Positions 7,910 through 16,402 are shown, counted from the first letter of the stretch. The stretch is DNA of 64,000 nt from Paenibacillus sp. MZ04-78.2 (GCF_024213375.1 NZ_JANAVJ010000017.1:28673-92672); one strand, 5' to 3'. Translations and numbers: made by a program. Notes: generated from the sequence alone by a model not told the origin.

Positions 7910-9418
7910 TTACTTTTCGGTGCCACCCAGCTCCATGGCGTCGATCTTCCCGGTCATGTCCGAGTAGCCCTGTACCGCTTGCGCAATATAGGACAGCACG
8001 GTATCGCTCCAACCGTAAATATAGAACGTGTTCCGGTCGGCAGGCGGCGCCATCGCATAGCGGTACGGCGCAATGTCGACAATGAACGCTTTGACCTGCG
8101 GGTTCACCTTGGCGCGGTATTTTGCCAGTTCGGCGTAGAACGAGCTTCCGCTGTTCTGCTGCTCATCCGTGATCATGATGATCTGATCGACCCGCTTGTT
8201 TTCATTAAACAGCTTGCGCACAGGCGCGCCGGTATCGGTTCCGCCGCGGGAACGAATGCGGTCCGCTTGCGTTAAGATGCTGTCGTGACGCGACGGCTTG
8301 GCATCCGTCACTTTCGTATCGAACAGCCAGAACAACGAGTTCCCCTGTGTCTTCTTGTACAGCGCCAAGGCGAATACGGACCCGATCTGCAAATACTCCC
8401 CCTGCATGGAACCGGAAATATCGAGGAAAATCGCCGTGTTCTCGCCGATCTCCGGCAAGTTCGCAAACGTAAGCTCCACCGCATCCCGAAGCGGGTCGCG
8501 CAGCTCCGGACGCTCTACCTCCCGGAACGCCTTGGCGAACCGGAATGGCAAAATTTTCGCTTTGCGCAGCGCCTCAGCGTTCGTCAGACGCTCCACCGCA
8601 AACGTCAGATTGGCTTTCTTCTCGAACACGCCCGCGCGATCCAGCGCGTTCAAGTGGCGCAGCAGCGCAAACGTAGGCATCTGGCGCAGCAATGCCTCCC
8701 AGACGGCCTTGGACGGCTTGATCGCCCCCGTCACCGTTTCGTACGGCAGCTTTCCGCGTTCGATGCAAGCGAGCCGCTCGGCCTCGCTTCTCGCCCGCTT
8801 CAATTGCTCCAACGCCTCCACCTGCGGGAGCATGGCGAGACTTGTCTCCTGCCCGCGCAGGTAACGGAACAGCGCCTGCTGCTTGAGATCGACCGGCTTC
8901 GGATGCGCCGTCGCGATCGCGTCGCCCAAGCTAAATCCGCGTCCCCGGCCGTTGTACTTCAGCGCCCAATATTCGGATACCCCGGACAGGAAGCGGGCAA
9001 CCTGCCGTTTCACGGCCCGGCCGCCCTGCCCGCGGCCAAGTCCCCGCAGGATCGTCAGGAAGTCGGACAAATCCGAAGGAATCCGGACCACCTGGTCGAA
9101 CACTCTGGCGAATACATCCGGCCGGTAAGACGACAGGATGGCCAGTCCGAACAGCGGCTGCAGCCGCATAAATCCCTCGTTGCGGGCGAACACCAGCGCT
9201 TTGGCCATAAATTGCGGATTTTGCCGCGCCATTTCGTGGTGCAGCTCCAGCGCGTCCTGCAGCAGCTCGTTTTGATCGGCGTAAAATGTATTTCCTAGCG
9301 TATTGGTCAACAGCGTCTGCACGTACTGCTCTTTGGCTGAACGCGCATAAGCGGGAAATCCGTCTTTGTTATATTTCGTCGGCAACATGGCGCCGAACAT
9401 TTTTTTAGCGGAACTCAT
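7910..9418 (-). CDS. rsr: Ro60/Rsr-like TROVE-domain RNA-binding protein with C-terminal vWA domain
   Basis: A 502-residue orthologue of Ro60, named Rsr in bacteria. It is a ring of helical TROVE (HEAT-like) repeats (about 15-340) that binds misfolded RNA in its cavity and Y RNA on its outside, followed by a von Willebrand A domain with the MIDAS motif DISGSM (about residue 345) and GGTDTGAP. Rsr works in RNA quality control and decay, with PNPase in some bacteria. The start at 9418 gives MSSAKKMFGAMLPTKYNKDG, the usual family N-terminus; the open frame extends upstream to 9577 only through the Y-RNA leader. A Y RNA gene lies 160 bases upstream on the same strand, which strongly supports the assignment. 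Confidence 0.93.
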   Translation of the reverse strand: MSSAKKMFGAMLPTKYNKDGFPAYARSAKEQYVQTLLTNTLGNTFYADQNELLQDALELHHEMARQNPQFMAKALVFARNEGFMRLQPLFGLAILSSYRPDVFARVFDQVVRIPSDLSDFLTILRGLGRGQGGRAVKRQVARFLSGVSEYWALKYNGRGRGFSLGDAIATAHPKPVDLKQQALFRYLRGQETSLAMLPQVEALEQLKRARSEAERLACIERGKLPYETVTGAIKPSKAVWEALLRQMPTFALLRHLNALDRAGVFEKKANLTFAVERLTNAEALRKAKILPFRFAKAFREVERPELRDPLRDAVELTFANLPEIGENTAIFLDISGSMQGEYLQIGSVFALALYKKTQGNSLFWLFDTKVTDAKPSRHDSILTQADRIRSRGGTDTGAPVRKLFNENKRVDQIIMITDEQQNSGSSFYAELAKYRAKVNPQVKAFIVDIAPYRYAMAPPADRNTFYIYGWSDTVLSYIAQAVQGYSDMTGKIDAMELGGTEK

Positions 9419-9474
9419 AGTTGGAACCCTCCCCGGCGCCTTGCCGTAATATGAACTTAATAAGAACGAAGCGA

Positions 9475-9512
9475 GGAAAAAACGAAAAGGCGCATGGCGT
9501 TTCTGACGCGCC
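9475..9512 (-). terminator. Terminator-like hairpin between the Y RNA and rsr
   Basis: On the minus strand GGCGC (9508-9512) and GCGCC (9489-9493) form a short GC stem, followed by TTTTCGTTTTTTT. Placed after the Y RNA and before rsr, it may end the Y RNA transcript with partial read-through into rsr. Confidence 0.5.
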
Positions 9513-9533
9513 CGGCTTTTGCCGTCAATCAGT

Positions 9534-9557
9534 CGAAGGAGCCCTTTCAAGCGCCTC
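9534..9557 (-). repeat. Partial second copy of the Y RNA 5' segment
   Basis: The 24 bases at 9534-9557 match 9688-9711, in the 5' arm of the Y RNA, at 21 of 24 positions and in the same orientation. Sequence beyond the 24 bases does not match. It may be the remnant of a duplicated Y RNA or a decoy for the paired 3' arm. Confidence 0.6.
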
Positions 9558-9577
9558 GCTTCGGTATTCCTATTCAT

Positions 9578-9722
9578 GAAAGATCCCCGAGGAAGTGGGT
9601 GGAAAGGTACATAACCGCTCTATCCCCTGAGCTATTCCGCCATATAGCGGAAGCCGGACTCGAACCGGCGACCTGTCGCTTAAGAGGCGAAGTAACCCTT
9701 CCAAGCGCCTCGGTGATCTTTT
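9578..9722 (-). ncRNA. yrlA: YrlA-type bacterial Y RNA with circularly permuted tRNA-like module
   Basis: The two ends pair: AAAGATC (9715-9721) with GATCTTT (9579-9585), CCGAGG (9708-9713) with CCTCGG (9587-9592), and GGAAGG (9697-9702) with CCTTTCC (9601-9607), separated by an internal loop. This long stem is the expected Ro-binding arm. Inside it are the parts of a tRNA in permuted order: an anticodon-like hairpin with loop CTCTTAA (9676-9690), a T arm with loop TTCGAGT (9653-9669), a 7-bp acceptor stem closed by ATAT (TTCCGCT 9646-9652 with GGCGGAA 9635-9641), then TA and a D arm (9617-9632). This architecture is known for YrlA RNAs, which bind Rsr and mimic tRNA. It lies directly upstream of rsr. 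Ends are inferred from pairing only. Confidence 0.88.
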
Positions 9723-9889
9723 GGCGTAAAGCTTTTGCCTTTCGGCGTCGGCCTTACGTGTACTATCATCGCTTATTTTCGGCCCCGCGAACATGGCGAA
9801 AGTATTACGACATGAGAAAAGTTTTCCTTTTTCTCCAATTCCCTTCCCTGTTACAATAAAAGGAACTGCTACGAAAGCGGAGGTTGTCC

Positions 9890-11206
9890 ATGGCCAGAGA
9901 AAGCTTCGATAAAGAAATCCAGTTTTTGCGCATGCTGGTGCTGACCAGCGGTGCCTACAGCCGCCAGCAATTCGCTCAGCGGCTCGGCATCTCCGTACAT
10001 ACCTTCGACAAGACGATCCGGCGGCTGAAGGACATCGTGAACACGGTGTACCAACAGCTCCCGCAGGAGCAGGGCAAAGAATTCGCCGAAACGCTCCGCT
10101 TCAGCTACTACGAGTCCGCCGACCCGATGCTGCTGTTCTTATACCGCGCCAAATCGCTCAAGGAATCCGAAAGCCACCGGCTGTCGCTGCTGCTCGCCGC
10201 CATGCAGGAGGAGGCCCGGACCGTCATGGAGCTGCTCGATGCGTGCTGCAGCGACCTTCCCGAGGAGCTTCCGCTGCCCGACGAGAAAACGATTCGCTCG
10301 GACCTGAAATATTTGGAGGAAGTCGGCGTTATCGTAAAAGAGCCTGGGGGACGGCCTTACCGGTACCGGGTTCACGACCGACTCGTCAAGGGCCTGACCT
10401 ACGAGGAGCTGCTCGATCTCTACGATTACGTCGACATTATGGCGAATACGCAGGTGCCGTCCGTTCAAGGCTATCTGCTGCGGGATAGTGTGAAGAAGGC
10501 TTTGCAGCAAGCGGGCAACGCGGATAACGTCACCGGAGAGCCTTTTCTGTACAAGTACCATTATTACTCGCGCATTCTGGATGAAGCGCATTTGTTCACC
10601 CTGCTTGGAGCCATTCGGCAGCGCCGGAAGGTGCGGTTTCTCTATTTCTCGCCCAAGACGCGCAAAAGCTACGCTTCGAAAAATACAAACCCGCTGTTCG
10701 AACGCGAAACCGAGGGAAAAGAGGTGGTGATGCTGCCGCTCAAGGTGATCTACGATCACCAATACGGCCGGTGGTATTTGCTTGGCTCGGAGACCCAGCG
10801 GGGGATCGTGAAGTTCCGTTTGGAAGGCTTGACGCAACTGAACGAGGACGAGGACGTATCGGAAGAAACGTTCAACGACAAGCTGCGACTGTTGGAGGAA
10901 AAAACCCGCTACAGCTGGCTTATCGATACGGGGAGGCCGCTTACGGTGCGGGTGCGGTTTTTCAGCCCGGAGGCCCCGCAGCCCAATTTCGTCAAGGAGC
11001 GCGTGCTGCTCCAAGGGCAATGGGGTCACATTACGAAGGAAGAAGAAGCTTCCTTTATCTATGAAATTAAGGTCCATGGGACAGGCGAGATCAAGCCTTG
11101 GCTGCGGAGCTTCGGCTCCAGCTGCGAGGTACTTGAGCCGGAGCACCTGCGCCGGGAGTTAATTGAAGAGTGGAAGGAGATCGAAGCGTATTATGAATCC
11201 GTTTGA
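9890..11206 (+). CDS. WYL-domain transcriptional regulator
   Basis: 438 residues. Residues 10-50 form a winged helix-turn-helix (SRQQFAQRLGISVHTFDKTIRRLK), a second helix-turn-helix-like stretch (DEKTIRSDLKYLEEVGV) follows near 130, and the WYL ligand-sensing domain covers about 235-345 (VRFLYFSPKTR, then LPLKVIYDHQYGRWYLLG). WYL proteins bind nucleic-acid-derived ligands and control stress, DNA-damage or phage-defence genes. The start at 9890 has GCGGAGG seven bases before it; TTG 9884 would overlap that site. It is divergent from the Y RNA-rsr-rtcB group and so is its likely regulator, replacing the sigma-54 activator RtcR of proteobacteria (inference). Its 3' end overlaps the next gene by 14 bases. 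Confidence 0.88.
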   Translation: MARESFDKEIQFLRMLVLTSGAYSRQQFAQRLGISVHTFDKTIRRLKDIVNTVYQQLPQEQGKEFAETLRFSYYESADPMLLFLYRAKSLKESESHRLSLLLAAMQEEARTVMELLDACCSDLPEELPLPDEKTIRSDLKYLEEVGVIVKEPGGRPYRYRVHDRLVKGLTYEELLDLYDYVDIMANTQVPSVQGYLLRDSVKKALQQAGNADNVTGEPFLYKYHYYSRILDEAHLFTLLGAIRQRRKVRFLYFSPKTRKSYASKNTNPLFERETEGKEVVMLPLKVIYDHQYGRWYLLGSETQRGIVKFRLEGLTQLNEDEDVSEETFNDKLRLLEEKTRYSWLIDTGRPLTVRVRFFSPEAPQPNFVKERVLLQGQWGHITKEEEASFIYEIKVHGTGEIKPWLRSFGSSCEVLEPEHLRRELIEEWKEIEAYYESV

Positions 11207-12014
11207 GAAAATTTTTAATTACCAGGTCATGTCGCGCCTGCACGAAACGGGCACGCTCGCCGTCACCTCCCATGAGCGGACATGGCTTAAGGCGATGCTG
11301 GAGCACCCGGCGTCCGGAGAAGCTTTTACTCCCGAGACATTGAAGAAGCTGCAAAGCACGCTCGAAGGCGACCTTGCGCTGGATATGAAGGAAGGCTTCT
11401 GGGAAAAGGCCAAAAGCAAGGATCAGCAGGTATACCATCCGCTTCTGCGCCCCTTGCGGCGAATCATGCTGCGGAAGAGCGGCATTCTCATGAACCACCG
11501 GATCAGAGACGGACGGATGTTCGAGGAGCAGCCGGGCTTTCCGTTCAAGCTGGAATATTCGATGGTCAAACGGGAGTGGTACTTGATCTGGTATCATCTC
11601 CGCTATCGGACGCTGATGAATACGAAGCTGCAGCATATCGTGGAGCTTGCGGAACAGCCGGTTTCCGGGGAGGAAGCTACTGCTGTCGAAGCGGACATCA
11701 ACCGCATGCTGGAGAGCCGGAAGGAATCGGCGGTCATCGAGGTGGTGCGCCGGTATAACAGCGAGCTGTCCCGCATCCTGTACGCCTTCTCGTGCTTCGA
11801 GAAGCAGATCGGGTACGATGAAGCGGCAGACAGCTACACGATCCGGCTGACGTTCCTTGGGGACGAGAGCGAATATATTTTGTCCAAGCTACGCTTTCTC
11901 GGCATGCGGGTCCGGGTGGTCGAAGGCGACAAGCTCAAGCGGCGCATGCGGGAATCGGCGGCCAAGGCGCTGAGCCGATACGGGGTAACGGAGGAGCCGC
12001 AGGTTGTTCTGTGA
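11193..12014 (+). CDS. Second WYL-like regulator partner
   Basis: A 273-residue protein overlapping the end of the WYL gene by 14 bases; AAGGAGA lies 12 bases before the ATG. The middle part (KLEYSMVKREWYLIWYHLRYRTLMNTKL, residues about 115-140) resembles the strands of a WYL domain (W-Y-L preceded by a hydrophobic strand), and the C-terminal ~80 residues look like a WYL C-terminal extension. No clear N-terminal helix-turn-helix is seen, so it may act with its neighbour as a hetero-oligomer rather than bind DNA alone. Tandem WYL pairs of this kind are common in Firmicutes. The exact family is not certain. Confidence 0.75.
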   Translation: MNPFEKIFNYQVMSRLHETGTLAVTSHERTWLKAMLEHPASGEAFTPETLKKLQSTLEGDLALDMKEGFWEKAKSKDQQVYHPLLRPLRRIMLRKSGILMNHRIRDGRMFEEQPGFPFKLEYSMVKREWYLIWYHLRYRTLMNTKLQHIVELAEQPVSGEEATAVEADINRMLESRKESAVIEVVRRYNSELSRILYAFSCFEKQIGYDEAADSYTIRLTFLGDESEYILSKLRFLGMRVRVVEGDKLKRRMRESAAKALSRYGVTEEPQVVL

Positions 12015-12038
12015 GCGGCGGAAACCTTCGCAAAACCA

Positions 12039-12110
12039 ATAGAGGAACCCAGATGCGCTAAGATACTTCCAATAGTCCCATTCCGAAAATTAGAGGAACT
12101 CAGGTGCGCA
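12039..12110 (+). repeat. Pair of short intergenic repeats
   Basis: TAGAGGAACYCAGRTGCGC occurs at about 12040-12058 and again at about 12091-12109, 51 bases apart, differing at two positions. Both lie in the 170-base gap after the WYL pair. I recall similar short repeats between Paenibacillus genes, but cannot confirm that here. Confidence 0.5.
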
Positions 12111-12184
12111 ATCCCCCCGTATTGACGGCATAATCCGGTGAATCCGGCATCATTCGCCTGAATAGCACCAAAAGGAGGTGTCCT

Positions 12185-12382
12185 ATGTACGCGGTTTATT
12201 GGCCTAATGTGATTTTGTTCGCCCTACTTTTCCTGGCCTTTCCGATCTATGTCGTTTACCGGCTGCAAACGATCTCCCGCAAGCTATCCCGTATCGAACA
12301 GCAGCTTCTCGACCAGAAGCGGGCGGAGATCAAGGCGGAGAACGCCCGCATCGCAAAATCGCAAGAGCCCCCCACCGCCTAA
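12185..12382 (+). CDS. Small single-pass membrane protein (65 aa)
   Basis: The frame is preceded by a near-perfect ribosome site (AAAGGAGGTG, 12171-12180). Residues 7-25 form one hydrophobic membrane span (VILFALLFLAFPIYVVYRL). The remainder is charged and helical (ISRKLSRIEQQLLDQKRAE), probably a short cytoplasmic coiled coil. The layout resembles small uncharacterised membrane proteins common in Paenibacillus. Function unknown; it appears to be a single-gene unit. The next 130 bases up to 12518 show nothing I recognise. Confidence 0.75.
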   Translation: MYAVYWPNVILFALLFLAFPIYVVYRLQTISRKLSRIEQQLLDQKRAEIKAENARIAKSQEPPTA

Positions 12383-12517
12383 AGGCAGCAGCCCTTAAGC
12401 GATAGGGAGCTCTCTCGCGTAGCATACATAGCTTTCGCTGCGGTCCGTTCCGCCAGAAAGCGCTCTTTCAACGCACGATGATCGGGCGTCCGCTCGCATA
12501 AGCTCAAGGCCGACGAC

Positions 12518-13777
12518 TTAGGTCGCCGCTACAACCTGCTTGTAATAATCGTCGATGAGAACGGCCTTGCCGCCGTTCAAGCGGGACTCTTCCGCCGCGA
12601 ACGCCATCAAGTGGCTGCGCACGGAGGCGCTGGCCGAGGTCAGGCTTTCCCCGCCGGCGTTGTTCCGCACCTCGCGCAGGAAGCTGCGCACAATGCCGCT
12701 GTCTCCGCCGCCGTGGCCGCTCACCTGCGGCGGGATTTCGATCTCCGTCTTCTGGTGCGTCAAAAAATCCATCAACGTAATGCTGCTCTCTTCCCCGCGA
12801 AGCTCGCCGAGCGTGCCCATAATCTGGATGCGGCGCTCTTGCTCCCGCGTAAAGCCGCACATGCTGAACATCGCCGTAGCTCCGCTCGCGAATTCCATGT
12901 TGACCACCTGATGATCGACTACATTGTTGTCGCACTTGTAGACGCAGCGGCCGTACGGTGACTCGCGCAGGCCCTTCACGATATTTTCCCGCGTCAGCTC
13001 CTCCGTATAATGCCGCGCCCATGCCTTGCCTTCGCCCAGATAGAACCGGGGAGCGGAGTAAGGACATTCCGCCTCCACCGCGCACCCGTCGATACAGTAA
13101 TCCGTCGATCCGGCAGGCGCATTCCCCGAATGAAAATGCATCAGCGAACCGAACGAGCTGACCTTCTCGCACGGCTGGTCCATCAGCCATGACAGCACAT
13201 CCATGTCATGACACGATTTTGCCAGAATCATCGGACTGGATTTGTCCGAGTTGTTCCAGTTGCCGCGAACGAAGCTGTGCGCGATATGCCAATAGCCGAC
13301 ATTTTCGTTCAGTTGAATCGACACGACCTCACCGATGCGGCCTTCGTCGATGATCTTTTTCAAGGTGGCCCAGAACGGTGTGTAGCGCAGCACATGGCAG
13401 ATCGTCAGCAGCCGGTCGTTCGCCAAGGCCCTCCGTTCCATCTCCACGCACTCACGCGGGTCCGGCGACATCGGCTTTTCGAGCAGCACGTGGTATTTCA
13501 GATCCAGCGCCTGCAGCGTCGGTTCATAGTGCATCCGGTCCTGGGTGCAGATCATCGCGATATCGGCCATCTGCGGACGGCTGAGCAGCTCCTCCCACGT
13601 CTCGAAGCAGTTTTCCCGGGAAATACCGTGCTCGGCTGCGAACTTGTTCCGGCGCTCGGCGTTAGGCTCGGCGACGGCTACGAACTTCAATTCATGCGGA
13701 CAATCGAGCGCGTACCGCGCATAGCCGCCGGCCCCTCTCGCTCCGGCTCCGATCAAGACGGCTGTCATTGGTTTCAT
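12518..13777 (-). CDS. Gfo/Idh/MocA-family oxidoreductase
   Basis: 419 residues. The N-terminal Rossmann fold carries the NAD(P) motif GAGARG (residues 10-15), then ADIAMICTQDRMH and the family EKP motif in LLEKPMSPD (about 96-104). The C-terminal alpha/beta domain contains MILAKSCHDMDVLSWLM with the conserved D-x-x-x-H-like catalytic region. The family oxidises or reduces sugars and inositols. AAAGGAG stands upstream of the ATG. It lies 51 bases downstream of the solute-binding lipoprotein and is probably the last gene of the ABC transporter operon, acting on the imported sugar. It is longer than the usual ~340-380 residues, with an insertion holding a Cys cluster (CIDGCAVEAEC) typical of one subgroup. 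Confidence 0.88.
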   Translation of the reverse strand: MKPMTAVLIGAGARGAGGYARYALDCPHELKFVAVAEPNAERRNKFAAEHGISRENCFETWEELLSRPQMADIAMICTQDRMHYEPTLQALDLKYHVLLEKPMSPDPRECVEMERRALANDRLLTICHVLRYTPFWATLKKIIDEGRIGEVVSIQLNENVGYWHIAHSFVRGNWNNSDKSSPMILAKSCHDMDVLSWLMDQPCEKVSSFGSLMHFHSGNAPAGSTDYCIDGCAVEAECPYSAPRFYLGEGKAWARHYTEELTRENIVKGLRESPYGRCVYKCDNNVVDHQVVNMEFASGATAMFSMCGFTREQERRIQIMGTLGELRGEESSITLMDFLTHQKTEIEIPPQVSGHGGGDSGIVRSFLREVRNNAGGESLTSASASVRSHLMAFAAEESRLNGGKAVLIDDYYKQVVAAT

Positions 13778-13828
13778 GCTCTCGGGCTCCTTTTTCCGAA
13801 TATCGTACTCGCTTGCCGGGCTTAAGCC

Positions 13829-15397
13829 TTACTGCCAGCCGACCTTGGCGTTGTTGTCCTTCACCAGCTTATTCACTTCGTCGACGACTTCCTTGCCGCC
13901 TTTTGCCATAAACTCGTCTATCATCTTATCCCAATCCGAAAACGGCCGCTGGCCGACGATCATTTTCGTTTTCTCGTCATTTAGGAACTGGGATAGCTCA
14001 GTCCATTTCGTGTTGTACAGCGGCGATTGAACGCCCATCACAGGGCTGAGATAAATTTTGGACGTCTTGAGATAGGCGACCACCGATTCGTTAAACTGCC
14101 TTTCGAGCGGCGACTTCGAGCCTTTGATGAACACTTCCAGGTCTTGGTCGTTCGGCGCCCAGCCTTCGGTGTGGATATATGCGCTCGGCGCGACATTGGA
14201 ACGGTTTTCCTTAACTGGAATCGGTACACCGTCTTCCATTTTGTAGCCTTTGCCTTCTTTGCCGTTCAGCCAATCGTACTTCTCATTCTTCGCATTGCGC
14301 TGGTCCGCCGGTGTGAATTCGCGGAAATAGTCCATGATTTCGAGAATGCGCTGCACTTTCTCCGGATCGTTCTTCAGCTTGGCGCTCAGCAGATACATTT
14401 TGTAGTACCCGGCCAGCGAGCGGATACCCTGCGTGCCGTCCGGCGCTTTGAAGGCCGGAAGTGGCGCAAGCACCGCATTCGGCGCGTTCTCGGCCAGCGT
14501 CTTGTAGTTGATCAGATTGCCGCCCGGCTCCTCGTACCAGATCCCGACTTTTCCGGCGTTGAATGCCTTGAACACGTCGTTGTAATTCGTGACGGCCCAG
14601 TCTTTCTTGATCGCGCCTTCCTTGTACAGGTCCGCCAAGAATTTGACGACCTCCTTGCTGCCTTCGCCGAAGTCGGGGATGTACTGTCCGTTCTTGTCCT
14701 TTTCGTACCAAGCGCCGTAATACGGGCTGAACGTCGGGCTGTAGTAAATGTTTTTGGCCAACCCGAGGCCGATCGTGTCGGCCTTGCCGTTGCCGTCTGG
14801 GTCCTGCTTAGTAAACGCGATAGCGACTTTTTTCAGCTCTTCGTAATTCGTCGGCATCGCCAGCCCCAGCTTATCGAGCCAATCCTTGCGGATGACCGGC
14901 TTTTTGCCTCCCTTGGCGTTGAAGAAATAAGGAACCGCGTATACTTTGCCGCTCACCTTGAGCATATCCCAGACGTTGGAAGGCACCGGCTTGAATGAGT
15001 TGTATTTGTCGAGATAGTCGTTCAGCGGGAGAAAAGCGCCCTGCTTCGCCCATTTCATATAATTGGCGTCCACCAGTTCCATGCCGATCACGTCCGGAAT
15101 ATCGCCGGAGGCCATCGTCACGCTGAGCTTCTCGTCATACGTATCCCAAGGCACATACTGCGGCTTGAAGTCGACGTTGAACTTCTCGTTGATCGCTTTG
15201 ACCGCTTCGCTGTCCGGCCCCGGCACCGGATTTTCCCACGTGCCGGAGAACCAGGTGATCGTAATCTTTTTATTTTTGGCATCCGCGCTGCCTTTGCCGG
15301 CGTCCGCCGCACCCGAGTTCGCTCCTCCGGAGCAAGCTGTCATACTGCCCGCTACGGCGAGCGAAAGCAGAACGGAAACAGACCGTTTTATTGTCAT
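13829..15397 (-). CDS. Extracellular sugar-binding lipoprotein of an ABC transporter
   Basis: 522 residues with a lipoprotein signal peptide: positive N-terminus (MTIKR), hydrophobic core and a lipobox ending at Cys22 (SMTAC), then a Ser/Gly/Ala/Lys-rich linker. The mature part is a type-1 solute-binding protein of the LplA family (TITWFSGTW near residue 50, then ASGDIPDVIGM), typical of Paenibacillus oligosaccharide importers. AAGGAGG precedes the start. It follows the two permease genes on the same strand; no ATPase gene is present, as is usual where a shared MsmK-type ATPase serves many systems. The substrate is unknown. Confidence 0.9.
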   Translation of the reverse strand: MTIKRSVSVLLSLAVAGSMTACSGGANSGAADAGKGSADAKNKKITITWFSGTWENPVPGPDSEAVKAINEKFNVDFKPQYVPWDTYDEKLSVTMASGDIPDVIGMELVDANYMKWAKQGAFLPLNDYLDKYNSFKPVPSNVWDMLKVSGKVYAVPYFFNAKGGKKPVIRKDWLDKLGLAMPTNYEELKKVAIAFTKQDPDGNGKADTIGLGLAKNIYYSPTFSPYYGAWYEKDKNGQYIPDFGEGSKEVVKFLADLYKEGAIKKDWAVTNYNDVFKAFNAGKVGIWYEEPGGNLINYKTLAENAPNAVLAPLPAFKAPDGTQGIRSLAGYYKMYLLSAKLKNDPEKVQRILEIMDYFREFTPADQRNAKNEKYDWLNGKEGKGYKMEDGVPIPVKENRSNVAPSAYIHTEGWAPNDQDLEVFIKGSKSPLERQFNESVVAYLKTSKIYLSPVMGVQSPLYNTKWTELSQFLNDEKTKMIVGQRPFSDWDKMIDEFMAKGGKEVVDEVNKLVKDNNAKVGWQ

Positions 15398-15466
15398 GGC
15401 TGCATATCCTCCTTAAGGTGTAATGCTATGGTACATCAGTCAAACCGATTCTCCAACCCCCTGCTT

Positions 15467-16351
15467 CTAGCCTTTGACCGAGCCCAACATCACCCCTTTC
15501 GCAAAATGCTTTTGCAGAAACGGATACAGCACGAGAATCGGGATCGTCGATACCAGAATCGCCGCCATGCCGATCGTTTCCGCAGGCGGAACCTGCAGCC
15601 CCCGGGCCGCCTGCACCCCTTCGGACAAAATATTGCCCGCCTGGCTCAAAATCACGATCTGACGCAGCATAACCTGCACCGTCCATTTGGCCGGATCGTT
15701 CAAATAAAGCAGCGCCGAGAAATACGTGTTCCAATGGGCCACGGCGGAGAACAGCCCGAAGGCCGCCAGCGCCGGCTTGGACAGCGGAAGAATGATACGG
15801 GCGTAAATTTGCAGGTCGTTGGCCCCGTCGATCAGGGCCGACTCCGTCAGCTCTTGCGGAATATTGAGAAAAAACTGCCGCATGACGATCAGATTGTACG
15901 AGTTGATGGCGACGGGGAGAATTAACGCCCAATACGAGTTGATCAGGCCAGTGGCGCTGACGATCATATACGTCGGGATAATGCCCGCCCCGAAAACGAA
16001 CGTGAACAGGACGAGGAACAGAAACAACCGTTTGCCGAGAATGTTGCGCGATAAAGCGTAAGCCATCATCGAAGTCAGCAGCAGGTTGACGAACGTGCCC
16101 ACGACGGTGACGAAGACGGTCACTCCAAGCGAGCGCACGAACGAATCCGATTGAAAAATATAGGCGTACGCATCGAGCACAAAGCTTGTCGGAACGAGCA
16201 GCAGCTCGGTCTTCACGTACTCCGTGTAGGAAGTAAACGACACGATAGTCATATAGTAGAACGGGAACAGCATCAGCAGCGCGATGATCACGAGAAGCGC
16301 CCCGTTGACGGCCCCGAACGCTTTTTCCTGCCATGTGCGATTACGAATCAT
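15467..16351 (-). CDS. Carbohydrate ABC transporter permease (YtcP/MalG type)
   Basis: 294 residues with six predicted membrane spans. The EAA loop that contacts the ATPase is QELTESALIDGANDLQIYAR (about residues 178-197). The C-terminus GVMLGSVKG is typical of the YtcP subgroup. It pairs with the LplB-like permease encoded just upstream (51 bases away) to form the membrane channel for the sugar bound by the lipoprotein downstream. GGAGGTG stands 13 bases before the start, a little far. Confidence 0.92.
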   Translation of the reverse strand: MIRNRTWQEKAFGAVNGALLVIIALLMLFPFYYMTIVSFTSYTEYVKTELLLVPTSFVLDAYAYIFQSDSFVRSLGVTVFVTVVGTFVNLLLTSMMAYALSRNILGKRLFLFLVLFTFVFGAGIIPTYMIVSATGLINSYWALILPVAINSYNLIVMRQFFLNIPQELTESALIDGANDLQIYARIILPLSKPALAAFGLFSAVAHWNTYFSALLYLNDPAKWTVQVMLRQIVILSQAGNILSEGVQAARGLQVPPAETIGMAAILVSTIPILVLYPFLQKHFAKGVMLGSVKG

Positions 16352-16402
16352 AGCGTTGTTTGCACCTCCGTATCTTGCTTTATGCCACAGCCGCGGGTAA
16401 GA

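Noticed and set aside
8285..9298. Plus-strand frame opposite rsr
   Set aside because: Antisense shadow of a well-supported TROVE-vWA protein.
9611..9690. Possible ordinary tRNA-Lys gene
   Set aside because: The D-arm and T-arm halves are in the reversed (permuted) order and are enclosed by a long stem; no normal linear tRNA can be folded here. Called as Y RNA instead.
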